Origin: Azolla caroliniana
Lineage: Eukaryota > Polypodiophyta
Length of the DNA stretch: 64,000 bases
Assembly (NCBI GenBank): GCA_043228905.1
Contig: JBHGNT010000002.1
Coordinates: forward strand, 18,662,001-18,726,000
Direction: 5' to 3'
Position 1 is the stretch's first letter. Each line of letters starts with the position of its first letter. Under the pieces are notes generated by a model. It was not told the origin of the DNA, made no database searches, and saw only the letters and a list, made by a program, of their open reading frames with translations. Shown one piece after another: positions 32,501 through 43,347 of this stretch. The translations under genes were made by a program, and so were the position numbers.

Positions 32501-33636
32501 GGTTGAAGAAGAGCCTTTACGGACTGAAGCAGGCTCCCCGGCAATGGTACCGGAAGTTCGACTCCTTCATGACCGACGAAGGGTACCACAAAACGCAGTC
32601 CGATCACTGCGTGTTTGTGAAGAAGTTCGAAGGAGGAGACTTTCTAATACTCCTCCTGTATGTGGACGACATGTTGATCGTCGGACGGGACCAGGTCAAG
32701 ATACGGATGCTGAAGAAAGCGCTTCACCGAACCTTCTCAATGAAGGACCTGGGTCCGGCGAGGCAAATACTAGGGATGCACATCATCCGAGACCGGAAGA
32801 AGAAGCAGTTGTGGCTGTCACAGGAGAAGTACGTGACCAAGGTGCTTCACCGGTTCAACATGTCGGAAGCAAGACCGGTCGGGTCAACCCTCCCGGCAAA
32901 CTGCAAGTTGTCTAGCAAGCAAAGCCCCAAGACAAAGGCTGAGAAGGAGGACATGATGAAAGTACCATATGCCTCTGCCGTCGGAAGCTTGATGTACGCA
33001 ATGGTGTGTACAAGACCGGACATAGGATATGCAGTCGGAGTGGTGAGCCGGTACATGAGCAATCCCGGCAAAGAGCACTGGAACGCGGCCAAGTGGATAC
33101 TCCGATACCTGAAGGGCACGGCAAACGTGTGCCTCCGATTCGGCTCCGGTAAGCCCGAACTCGACGGCTTTACCGATTCGGACATGTCGGCTGATGCAGA
33201 TACCAGCCGGTCCACATCAGGATATGTGATGACGTATGCAGGGGGAGCTGTTTCGTGGCAGTCGAGGCTGCAGAAGACGGTTGCGTTGTCAACCACGGAG
33301 GCGGAGTACATGGCGGTTGTTGAAGCCGGCAAGGAAATAATATGGATGAAGGACTTCATTAGAGAGCTCGGTATCCGACAAGAGGAGTACCGACTCTACT
33401 GCGACAGTCAGAGTGCCATCCACCTTGCGAAGAACGCGGCCTATCACTCCCGGACGAAGCACATCCAGCGAAGATATCACTGGATCCGGGAAAGGATAGA
33501 AGACAATGAGTTCGTGCTGACGAAGATCCACACGGACGAGAACGGGTCGGATATGCTGACCAAGGTGCTCACACCCGACAAGCTGGAAGCATGCCGGAAG
33601 AGGATCGGATTGGAGAGACATCCCATGCCGAAGTGA
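29563..33636 (+). CDS. Element G Gag-Pol polyprotein with one internal stop
   Basis: One frame of 1357 codons plus stop. Gag starts MEGGGSGPPGMMALNSQNYA; TGA at 30031-30033 divides it into 156 and about 1200 codons. At this place relatives F, D and J read S-W-E-T-L-V-V-T-L, so the stop replaces the conserved Trp (TGG to TGA). Downstream in order: zinc knuckle CFYCGKPGHFQKNC (30259-30300); protease WVVDSGASFHLT (about 30511); integrase HxxxH/CTDCLAGK, then HTDVC, RADNGGEY and NRLAERMN; FLGYGNDEFGYRVW; RT with QMDVKTAFLHGD and LLYVDDMLIVG (YVDD at 32659-32670); RNase H TDSDMSAD, STTEAEYM, YCDSQSA. All catalytic residues I can check are present. The frame is otherwise undamaged. Confidence 0.95.
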
Positions 33637-33646
33637 AGGGGGAGTT
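33633..33646 (+). promoter_or_regulatory. Element G polypurine tract
   Basis: GTGAAGGGGGAGTT, overlapping the end of pol and directly preceding the 3' LTR. Confidence 0.9.
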
Positions 33647-34005
33647 TGTTGGGATTTCGGTCCCTCCGGATGGGATGTCCGGAGATAAATGACGGCAAGC
33701 CCGGTTACGGTTACGGAACCGGAGGATGAAGAGTACCCGGCATGAAGCCGGATGAAGAAGACCCCGGCTACGGAGCCGGATGATGAAGACCCCGGCTACG
33801 GAGCCGGATGACGAATGTACCCGGAGAGAGATCCGGATGCGGGGACATATCTGTGAATATGTTTGCCAAGGGCCCTTGAGGCTATATTTGTAAATAGCCC
33901 GAAAGTCATATGTGTATAAATATGACTTAGGGCAAACTGTTTAGTGCTGCTGTAGGTTGTTACTCATTTTTCTGGTTTTCCACTTAGAGGGAGCTAAGTG
34001 AGCAG

Positions 34006-34040
<35 letters not shown>

Positions 34041-34304
34041 GAAGAGGTCATTGCCTCTGTGTATTACCGCCGCCTGTGGCGAAGACAGTGAGCTCAACGT
34101 TGTTGCCTTGTAGCTTCACCATTGTACATCTCTGTTTATAGTGGTAGTTGGAGTTTGAGGACTCCCGTGGTTTTTTCCCATTTAGGGTTTTCCACGTAAA
34201 ACATCCTGTGTACTCTTCTCTCTATTGTCTTCGTGCATTTTGTATTTCTTGTTTTCTGTGAGTTGATCCTATTCCTCGGTGGTGGCCGAGCGCTGTGTTT
34301 AACA
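33647..34304 (+). repeat. Element G 3' LTR
   Basis: 658 bp, almost identical to the 5' LTR but with two rather than three 28-bp U3 units. Confidence 0.95.
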
Positions 34305-34309
34305 TATAC

Positions 34310-34610
34310 TAATATGACTTTTCGGCTATTTACAAATGCAGCCTCAATGGGCTCTCAGAAACATATTTACGAATATGTCTCTTCCTCCGGTTCATACCGG
34401 GCCTGCACCATCCGGCTCTCCGTAGTGGGGTACTCCCCATCCGGTTCATACCGGGCCTACACCATCCGGCTCTCCGCAATCGGGTACTCCACATCCGGTT
34501 CATACAGGGCCTACACCATCCGGCTCTCCGCAGTCGGGTACTCTACAGTCGAGTTTGTTCGTCGGCACTGTTCTTCTCCCTTCCCATCCGGAGGGACCTG
34601 TCTCCCAACA
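34310..34610 (-). repeat. Element F 3' LTR, proximal part
   Basis: Resumes after the TATAC duplication of G and ends CTCCCAACA. It contains three ~54-bp U3 repeats (34387-34548) with a CCGGTTCATACCGGGCC core. The purine tract of F follows (complement at 34611-34624). Confidence 0.93.
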
Positions 34611-34624
34611 AACTCCCCCTTCAC
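34611..34624 (-). promoter_or_regulatory. Element F polypurine tract
   Basis: On the minus strand GTGAAGGGGGAGTT, directly before the 3' LTR. Confidence 0.88.
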
Positions 34625-37600
34625 TCCGGCATGGGATGTCTTTCCAGCCCGATCCTCTTCCGGCATGCGTCCAGCTTGTCGGGTGTCAGCACTTTGGTCA
34701 ACATATCTGACCCGTTCTCGGCCGTGTGGATCTTCGCCAGTGCGAACTCCTGGTCATCTACCCTTTCCCGGATCCAGTGATACCTCCGCTGGATATGCTT
34801 CGTCTGGGAATGGTAGGCCGCATTCTTAGCAAGGTGGATGGCACTTTGACTGTCGCAGTAGAGTCGGTATTCCTCTTGCCGGATACCGAGCTCTCTGATT
34901 AAGTCCTTCATCCATAATATTTCCTTGCCGGCTTCTACAGCCGCCATGTACTCCGCCTCTGTGGTTGACAATGCAACTGTCTTCTGCAGCCTCGACTGCC
35001 ACGAAACAGCTCCCCCTGCATATGTCATCACATACCCGGATGTAGACCGGCTGGTATCCACATCAGCCGACATGTCCGAATCAGTGAAACCGTCCAGTTG
35101 AGGTTTCCTGGAGCCGAATCGAAGACATATTTGAAGTGCCCTTCAAATACCGGAGTATCCATTTGAGCGCGTTCCAATGCTCCTTGCCGGGATTACTTAT
35201 GAACCGGCTCACCACTCCGACTGCGTATCCAATGTCAGGTCGGGTACAAACCATTGCGTACATCAAGCTCCCGACGGCAGAGGCATATGGAATCTTCATC
35301 ATATCTGCCTTCTCTCCTTTTGTCTTCGGTCTTTGCTTGTCGGACAACTTGCAGTTTGCCGGAAGTGTCGATCCGACCGGTTTTGCATCTGACATGTTGA
35401 ACCGGTGAAGCACCTTTTTCACATACTTCTCCTGTGACAGCCATAATTGCTTCACTGACCGGTCCCGAATGATGTGCATCCCCAACATCTGTCTTGCCGG
35501 ACCCAAGTCTTTCATTGAGAAGGTCCGGTTGAGAGCCTTCTTCAGCATCCGTATTTTGCCTTGGTCTCGTCCGACGATTAACATGTCATCCACGTACAGG
35601 AGAAGTATCAGGAAGTCCCCTCCTTTGAACTTCTTCACGAACACGCAGTGATCGGCCTGCGTCTTATGGTACCCTTGATCGGTCATGAAGGAGTCGAACT
35701 TCCGGTACCATTGCCGGGGAGCCTGCTTCAGTCCGTACAGGCTCTTCTTCAACCGGCATACTAGGTGCTCCTTCCCTTTCTCCACAAATCCTTTCGGTTG
35801 CTGCATGTAGATTTCCTCTTCGAGGTCGCCGTGAAGGAATGCCGTCTTCACGTCCAGCTGCTCTACCTCGAGATCCATGCTTGCTGCTATACTCAGCACC
35901 GTCCGGATGGAGGTCATCTTTACTACCGGGGCGAATATTTCGTCGAAGTCCACGCCCTTCTTCTGCTGGAACCCCTTCACCACGATCCTGGCTTTGTATC
36001 TCGGGGGGTTGCTGGCATCTCCCGGTTTCAACTTGAACACCCACTTGTTTCGGAGTGCCCGCTTTCCTTTCGGCAGCTCCACCAATTCGTACGTATGGTT
36101 CTTATGCAGAGAATCCATCTCATCCTGCATGGCACTTAACCATTTTCGGCTGTGGGTGTCTTCCTTCGCTTCTTCGAAGCTTTCCGGCTCCCCCTCATCG
36201 GTCAGCAGGACATGCTCTGCATCCGGAAATCTCCGGGGCGCCCTTCTCTCTCTGAGAGGATATCTACGTCTTCGGGCTTCGGTAACCGGTTCCTCCATTT
36301 GCTCTTCTTCCGAATCCGATTCGGGGTCTTGACCGGTTCCGGTCTCAGCTTCCTCTACTTCTTCTTCTGCCGGTTCGGTATCCTCACCGTAACCGGCTGG
36401 TTCCTCGAGTGCTAACCGGTCTCTTGCCGGTTGGGTCTGCTCATTGTAGAGTCTATCCTTACCGGTCGACTCGGAGTTCATTATCTTCTTCTCTGACTCC
36501 CAGTCGGCGAGCGTCTTGTCCTCCATGAAGATAATATCTCGACTCCGGAATACCTTCTTGTCGACCGGGTCCCACACTTGGTAGCCGAACTCATCGTCAC
36601 CGTAACCGAGGAATATGCATGGCCGGGTCTTTGGATCTAACTTTCCTCTCCGGTCCTTTGCTACATGCACGTACGCGAGACACCCGAACACCCTCAGATG
36701 TCGGTAGGACACTTCCTTACCGGTCCATACTCTCTGTGGCGTGTCTCCGTCCAAGGGTACTGAGGGTGATCTGTTTATCACATATGTCGCCGTCGACAGT
36801 GCCTCAGGCCAAAACTTCTTGGGTAGTTTTGCATGCGCTAGCATACTCCGGACCCTCTCCATTATGGTCCGGTTCATCCTCTCGGTCAGTCCGTTTAGTT
36901 CCGGTGTCTTTGGCACGGTAAATTCGAGTCGGATTCCCTTCGAGCGGCAGTACTCCTCGAACTGCCCCCGGTACTCTCCTTCGTTATCTGCTCGAACCGC
37001 CTTCAGCTTCCGGCCGGTTTCTCTTTCCACTCTCGCGTGGAGCTCTTTGAAGACTGATAACACCTGATCCTTCGTCTTCAACGGTGTGGCCCACAGCTTC
37101 CGGCTGTGGTCATCTATAAACGTCACGAAGTACTGCGCTCCGGCATGTGACTTCGTGTCTACTTGACAAACATCCGTATGCACCAACTCCAGTGGTGCAT
37201 TACGTCTCATCGGTGGCCTTGGTCGGAAGGAGGTCCAGTTCTACTTACCGGCCAGACAATCAGTGCACTTCTCTAAGTGCACGTTCTTCACTAGAATGAG
37301 GTTGTCGTCTCCAAGCCTCTTGATCCCCTTCTCACTCATGTGACATAGCCTCTTGTGCCACAGCTCACCGGCAGTGTCGGAAGCCACGTTCACTTCTTCC
37401 GGACATAACCGGGCATTCATCAGGTACAGTGTGTTCACCTTCCAGGCCCGAGCCACAATCAGGCTCCCTTTGCTGAACTTCATGACACCGTTCCGGATGC
37501 TACCCGTGTAGCCTTCATCATCTAGTCGACCGGCTGATATCAGGTTCAGACGAACTTCTGGAACGTGTCGGACATCCTTTAACAGCAACTTGCATCCGGT

Positions 37601-38695
37601 TGGTGTTGTCAGCCACACGTCTCCTATGCCGACAATTCGGCATGTTCCTTCATTCCCCATCCGGACACAGCCGTGATCACCGGCTGAGTAGGATGAGAAG
37701 CATTTCCGGTCCGGGGTAAGGTGGAACGACGCTCCGGAGTCTACCACCCAGGTCATCTCGTCGCCGGCATGGTTTATCTCACTCTCCTCGGTGATGAGCA
37801 TCAACTCCTCTTCACTTGCCGCAATTGCCGTCGTTCCCTTCCGGTCCGGCCCCCTCCGGTCTTTACCGTTCCGGTCTGTACCGTTCCGGTCTGTACCGTT
37901 CCGGTTCGGGGTTTGCTTTGAATCGGTACCGTCGGTTTCCTTGTCTTTACGGAAATGCCGACAGTTCTTTTGGAAGTGTCCCGACTTGCCACAATAGAAG
38001 CAAGTAGGCCTCCCCCTTGACTTTGACCGTGTCCCCGACTTCTCCCGGTTCTGGGGACTACGGTTTCTATGTCTTCCGCGTTCCGATTCGGTAAGGAGCG
38101 CTTTGGAGTCGGAGCTCGTATCTTTGTCTTTCCGACGAGCCTCCTCATCTAGGAAGCTCGACTTTACTCTTGCTAGGGATAACCGCTTTCCTTCCGGCCC
38201 GGCGTTGCCCAAAGTGACAACCAACGTCTCCCAGTTATCCGGGAGGGAACCGAGCAGGAGCAGCGCTAGGACCTCATCGGCAAGAGGTACTTCCAATGAC
38301 GTTGCCTGGTGGATCAGCCCCTGGAAGGCATTCATATGCTCCACCATGCTGGAGCCATCTTGGTACCGGAGTCTTACTAGCTTCCGGAATACCGACACCT
38401 GATTGACAACATTTTTGTTCTGGAACATTATGCCGATCTTCTCCCAGAGCTCATGAGCCTTGCTCTCTTCATTGAAGTTGTTGTACAAGCTCATGTCGAT
38501 GAAGCACCGTATGTACGCCGTTGTCTTCATGTGCATCACCTCCCACATCGCGGCGTCGATTTTGTCCGGTCTCTTGTCCCCGAACTGAACCGGCAGCCAG
38601 AGGTCTTTAACCACGAGCATGTCCCTCATCTTCGACTTCCACACTGAATAGTTGGAGCCGGTGAGCTTGAACATGCCACCAAACGATTCGTCCAT
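34621..38695 (-). CDS. Element F Gag-Pol polyprotein (two lesions)
   Basis: Starts at the ATG at 38695 (MDESFGGMFKLTGSNYSVWK), 30 bp after the LTR. Gag contains LPDNWETLVVTLGNAGPEG and the CCHC knuckle CFYCGKSGHFQKNC. A threefold repeat of the pentamer DRNGT-type follows the knuckle. Protease WVVDSGASFHLT; integrase zinc region to DCLAGK, then TAG at 37243-37241 where relatives have CAG (Gln). Integrase core HTDVC, RADNEGEY (Gly to Glu in the DNGG motif), NGLTERMN. RT QLDVKTAFLHGD and LLYVDDMLIVG. A single-base deletion near 35120 (RYLKGTSNM) shifts the frame. RNase H then runs in the new frame from 35073 to 34621. Apart from these lesions it is complete and closely similar to G. Confidence 0.93.
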
Positions 38696-38709
38696 TTTCT
38701 GTGTCGATT

Positions 38710-38722
38710 TCGCTCTGATACC
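38710..38722 (-). promoter_or_regulatory. Element F primer-binding site
   Basis: Plus-strand CGCTCTGATACCA is the reverse complement of the initiator tRNA-Met primer site, two bases from the LTR. Confidence 0.9.
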
Positions 38723-38724
38723 AA

Positions 38725-39000
38725 TTGTTGAGAACACGACGTTCCTTATGTCCGACGCTCGGCCACAACGGAGATTCTTTTCATACACAAAAAAACAGGT
38801 AATGAAACGCGACACAAAGGAGAGAAATGGTACACAGGAGGTTTACGTGGAAAACCCCAAAATAAGGGAAAAACCACGGCAGCCCACAGGCTGCAAACTG
38901 TCACTATGTAGGAATATACAACAGTGAGTTCACTGAGGCAACGACCTCGTGCTCTCAGATCTTCGCCACAGGCGGCGGTTACAACAGAGGCAACGACCTC

Positions 39001-39036
<36 letters not shown>

Positions 39037-39438
39037 ACAGTTACACGCTCTCTCTTCTTCTTGCACCAACAAGGAAGAATAACAACAACAAAAAACAAAA
39101 CACACAACTAAAAGTTTGCCCTAAGTCACATTTATACTAATATGACTTTTCGGCTATTTACAAATGCAGCCTCGATGGGCTCTCAGAAACATATTTACAA
39201 ATATGTCTCTTCCTCCGGTTCATACCGGGCCTGCACCATCCGGCTCTCCGTAGTCGGGTACTCCCCATCCGGTTCATACCGGGCCTACACCATCCAGCTC
39301 TCCGCAGTCGGGTACTCCACATCCGGTTCATACCGGGCCTACACCATCCGGCTCTCCGCAGTCGGGTACTCTACAGTCGAGTTTGTTCGTTGGCACTGTT
39401 CTTCTCCCTTCCCATCCGGAGGGACCTGTCTCCCAACA
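38725..39438 (-). repeat. Element F 5' LTR
   Basis: 714 bp. Three ~54-bp U3 repeats at 39215-39376, a TATA box on the minus strand at about 39137-39130 (GTATAAAT), a (CT)n run (plus strand) at 39001-39034, and the complement of GGGTTTTCCACGTAAA near 38839. Confidence 0.93.
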
Positions 39439-39783
39439 TAACAAAGCCCGATTCGACAAGACACACCGACTACGCCCTCGGAAGATCGAAGAAGGAGACT
39501 AGGTGATTGTATATGATAGTAGTCTCGACAATCAACATAGCTCGATGCGGAAATTCGCAAAGCGATAGTTCGGGCTGTACGTGGTAATGAGTGCAAACGA
39601 TAATGCTACATACCACCTCGCCGAACTCGATGGGACTAAGCTAGTAGTACCAATAGCCGGGAAGCGGGTCAAAATCTTCAAAAAGCGACACGACAAGGAG
39701 CCAAACCTCGATGACCTTGACGAAGATAAAGGCGAGCAAACAACAAGCCATGGGCTCTATGAGGAGGAGAAAATGAACTATTG
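39439..39783 (+). CDS. Element E integrase C-terminal end
   Basis: Continues the integrase after F: NKARFDKTHRLRPRKIEEGD, a stop, VIVYDSSLDNQH, a second stop near 39567, then YVVMSANDNATYHLAELDGT and VPIAGKRVKIFKKRHDKEP. The pattern 'F-VYDS---R-S--KFA-RWFGPY-V' is the usual GPY-like C-terminal domain of gypsy integrases. Two in-frame stops are present. Confidence 0.8.
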
Positions 39784-39844
39784 ACCACCCTCAGCCCGCC
39801 ATTCTTGGCACATACCGGAGGATGTGTGGTTTGGTGGGGGTGGA

Positions 39845-41719
39845 TGTCGTGATGTGGCGTGCTCGAGGGGGGGGTCAAAAATATGCATGTGCAATGTGTG
39901 TGCACACAAAAGCGATTAATTGTGCATATGCAAAATAAAAAAGGAAAGAAAGGGTGAAAAGGGGGTATAGAAGCTCGTGCAAAAAGTAAGAGAGAGGAGA
40001 GATAAAAGGTAGAGGGGAGACAGGCTATAAATTTATAGAGATAGAATTATATATTGCATAAGAGAGAGTTACTGGGTTAGTGGATAGTCACATTAACTAC
40101 TAGCTAGAGGTGCACTGCTTGAATCTAGTCTTATAATGTAGCATGAGTTAAGGAATTTTATTCCTTTTTCATTGAAGACAAATTTGGCGACCCCCCCTTC
40201 TTTCTTCCTATAAAAGGAGGTCGAGGGGGGCTCATTGAGGAGGACGTTTTAGGAGGAGGAGACTATCGCCAATTTTCGTTCGAAGCTCTTCATCTCCTTA
40301 TTCACCACTTCTCTTCATCTCATACCCCTTCATCCCCCCATCGCCACGTGCTCGTCTTTTTCGCGTCGGCACTGAAAGTGCTCGTGAGCCCAAGCTTCGT
40401 TGGTTCGACATTGCTCCGACCCGTTCGTCGTTGCAAGCCCGTGTGCTTGCCGTTCGGGTGGTCGTGGTTCGTTGGGATTGACATTTTGGTGGTGCTCGTG
40501 TGTTCATCTTCGCCGTGTTCGGATTTTCTTTTGTCTCTAAGGGCATTTAATATTTATGTTTTGATTGAGCTTGTGGTTAACTATAAGTTGCCATTGTAAA
40601 CAAAACCCTATTTTATAAAGGGTCCTCTTGCGTTGGAATCGAACGCGTATTTATCTCTTTTTTATGATATCATTCGTGTTTCTTTCTCTCCTTCTTTCTT
40701 TATTTGTGTTTTCCTTGTACGTTCGGCCATCTTCTGACGAGGGGGCCGTTCAGGCTTGCCCATGAACCTCTCCTCCTCATAAAGGCGTACGAGCATTTTG
40801 TGCGTGTGTTTGTGTCTTTCTTGTACGTTCAATCGTCTTGTGACGAGGGGACCGTTCGGGCTTGCCCATGCACCTCTCCTCCTCATAAAGGCATACGAGC
40901 ATTTTGTGCATGTGTTTTGTGTCTTCCTCGTACGTTCGGCTGTCTTGTGATGAGGGGACCGTTCGGGCTTGCCCATGCACCTCTCCTCTTCATAATGGCG
41001 TATGAGCATTTTGTGCGTGTGTTTGTGTCTTTCTTGTACGTTCGGCCGTCTTGTGACGAGGGGACCGTTCGGGCTTGCCCATGCACCTCTCCTCTTCATA
41101 AAGGCGTACGAGCATTTTGTGCGCGTGTTTGTGTCTTTCTTGTACGTTCGGCCGTCTTGTGACAAGGGGACCGTTCGGGCTTGCCCATGCACCTCTCCTC
41201 CTCATAAAGGCGTACGAGCATTTGTGTGTGTGTTTTGTGTTTTCCTCGTACGTTCGGCCGTCTTGTGACGAGGGGACCGTTCGGGCTTGCCCATGCACCT
41301 GTCCTCCTCATAAAGGCGTACGAGCATTTTGTGAATGTGTTTTGTGTCTTCCTCGTATGTTCGACGTCTTGTGACGAGGGAGCGTTCGGGCGTGCCCATG
41401 CACCTCTCCTCCTCATAAAGATGTACGGACATTCGTGTTTGTGTTATCGTCCCCTTGTGCGTTCATGTTGCGTGCTCATCTTTCTTGTACCCATTTGGTC
41501 ACTTGGCTCGTGCGGTGATCTCGGAAGGTTGACAAGTCGTGATCAACGAGAGCCACTGGCCTCACAAAACAAAAGGCAACGATACCTTGCTTGGGAAGGG
41601 GTCGGGAAGTAGTATTATCGTAAAGCAAACCTCGGGTCTTCTCTATCCCTTGAGTACTCCCTAGTCCAAGACCCCCGTGGTCCTGCCCAAGTAACACACG
41701 TGCGCGAAACTTTGCGACA
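39845..41719 (+). repeat. Element E 3' LTR
   Basis: 1875 bp, TGTCGTGATG to TTTGCGACA. TATAAAAG box at 40209-40216; seven ~107-bp tandem repeats at about 40717-41440. A G/T-rich tract before it (ending GGTGGGGGTGGA at 39844) is the likely polypurine tract. Confidence 0.9.
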
Positions 41720-41723
41720 ACGT

Positions 41724-42262
41724 TGGACTACAAGGAGAAAACAGAAAAAGAGAAGGAGGAAACATAACGTGACCTATTTTCAGAAAACACTGAGTAAAAA
41801 CAGAAAACAGAGAGAAAAACCGAAAACGAAAGAGTGAGAGCAAGAGGAAGAGTGTTCTACCAAAGTGGAGACAGAGATTTGTGAGGGCTTGTTCGTGCTA
41901 TCAGAGAACCACGATTGCACAACACCTATCCTGTCTACTTGCATTAGGTTTTTTCGTTTCATGTTTTTCTTGTTTCCATTTTTGCTAGTTTTTCTATCCA
42001 CCCAGTTGGGTGAGGAATTGTAATCAAGGTTGCTAACTTAGCATATACATCCCTCTAGTGAAAACAAGAGAGGTTGTATTCGTTTGTACTAAGAAAAATA
42101 GTGAACTTGTTTTGAACCCTAAGGGGTTATGTGGTTTTTCCCATTTTTGGGTTTTCCGTGCATTAAAAATTTGGTGTACTTCTCATTTTGTCTTGCGGTA
42201 TCATTCCTTGTTAATTGTGTTGGTAGTCTAAATCATCCCGATTCAAATCCATATTCCTATCA
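41724..42262 (+). repeat. Element D 5' LTR, part 2
   Basis: Resumes after the ACGT duplication of E and ends CCTATCA. It matches the 3' LTR from about 46595 on. It contains GGGTTTTCCGTGCATTAA near 42150. Confidence 0.92.
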
Positions 42263-42264
42263 AG

Positions 42265-42277
42265 TGGTATCAGAGCC
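42265..42277 (+). promoter_or_regulatory. Element D primer-binding site
   Basis: TGGTATCAGAGCC, complementary to initiator tRNA-Met. Confidence 0.9.
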
Positions 42278-42307
42278 GAGGTTTATACCCTCCGCCAAAC
42301 TTGAAAT

Positions 42308-43339
42308 ATGGATGAATCATTAGGCGGGATGAGTAAGTTGACCGGACCCAACTACTCCATATGGAAGTTCAAAATGAGAGACATGCTGGTATGTAAGGAC
42401 TTGTGGTTGCTCGTACTACATGGTATAAGCAAACCCGAGAACATAGATGCATTAACTTGGGAAGCAATGCATCTAAAAATAACATTATACATACGTTGTT
42501 TTATAGACATGAGTCTATATAACAATTTCGGTGATGAAACCAAAGCACACGAGTTATGGGGGAAAATCGAAACTATGTTTCAGACCAAAAAGGCCTTAAA
42601 TAGAGTCTCTGTGTTTAGGAAACTTGTAAGACTTAGATATCAAGATGACTCTAGTATTGTAAAGCATCTTTAAAACATGTTTCAAGGACTAATAAGTCAA
42701 ACTGTCTCTCTAGATATACCTCTAGCAAATGAGGTGTTGACCTTGTTATTGTTAGGCTCTCTCCCAGATAGTTGGGAAACCCTTGTTGTGACGCTTGGGA
42801 CTGCAACGCAACAAAAGGAGCTAACATTGGACATGCTTAAGTCGAGTCTTCTACATGAAGCAGCACAACGAAAGGAGCACGAGTCCAACTTTGACCATAA
42901 AACCTTAGTCATAGAAAACAACTCCTCTAGAGGAAGAACCCATGGTAGGGGTCCACAAAATCATAGAAATAATTCTAAGGGGAGGTCTAAATCTAGAAAT
43001 AGGAAAGCCTCTAAGAAAGACTTCACATGTCATTATTGTGGTGGTCCAAACCACTATGAAAGAGATTGTAGGAAGAAAAAGAGGGACCAAAAGAGTGGAA
43101 TTACTGACAATAAGAAAAATGATTCCACGACAACCACATGTGATGGTGATATCATCATTGCGTGTGATGATGCTTGTGTCAGTTTAGCATCCCAACAAAT
43201 CGATTGGATTATCGATTCCAGAGTCTCGTACCACATTACCCTATATCGGGAGATGTTCTCGTCATATGCCAGTGGTGACTTTGGTAAAGTCAAAATGGCT
43301 AACCACGGCGTGACAGAGGTTGTTGGCATAGCAAACTAG
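42308..43339 (+). pseudogene. Element D gag and protease
   Basis: Copia gag from MDESLGGMSKLTGPNYSIWK. TAA at 42671-42673 interrupts the frame, which continues through LPDSWETLVVTLG and a CCHC knuckle CHYCGGPNHYERDC. The protease site reads IIDSRVSYHIT: the catalytic Asp remains but the Gly-Ala of DSGAS is changed to Arg-Val, which should inactivate it. It ends with stops and an apparent small deletion after VVGIAN. Confidence 0.88.
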
Positions 43340-43347
43340 TATTAAAA

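Larger units (their letters stand above)
28846..34304 (+). mobile_element. Copia element G (innermost, nearly intact)
   Basis: Complete Ty1/copia element of 5459 bp, TGTTGGGATT to GTTTAACA, with a perfect TATAC duplication (28841-28845 and 34305-34309). LTRs of 686 and 658 bp differ by one 28-bp repeat unit, the length of a (GA)n run and only a few single bases. Gag-pol (29563-33636) is a single frame with one stop codon. It is the youngest insertion of the nest. Confidence 0.96.
28432..39438 (-). mobile_element. Copia element F (nested in E)
   Basis: Minus-strand Ty1/copia element, TGTTGAGAAC at one end and CTCCCAACA at the other, with a perfect 5-bp TAACA duplication. Its 5' LTR is on the right (38725-39438, 714 bp). 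Its 3' LTR, on the left, is split by element G (28432-28845 and 34310-34610, together 715 bp). Without G it is 5.54 kb. Gag-pol (38695 down to 34621) is one frame broken by one nonsense codon and one 1-bp deletion, so F is young. Confidence 0.95.
21055..41719 (+). mobile_element. Ty3/gypsy element E (nested in D)
   Basis: Long-LTR gypsy retrotransposon with termini TGTCG...CGACA and a 4-bp ACGT duplication (21051-21054 and 41720-41723). Order: 5' LTR, primer site, gag with zinc knuckle, protease, RT, RNase H, integrase, 3' LTR. The integrase C-terminal region is split by copia F. Without F it is about 9.65 kb. Coding regions are damaged by single stops and frameshifts but are still easy to read. 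The pol order (RT-RNase H before integrase) establishes Ty3/gypsy; the exact lineage is not established. Confidence 0.92.

Noticed and set aside
32116-32607. Many minus-strand frames opposite the pol genes of G (and plus-strand ones opposite F, J and H)
   Set aside because: Shadows of GC-rich coding sequence, with no motifs of their own.
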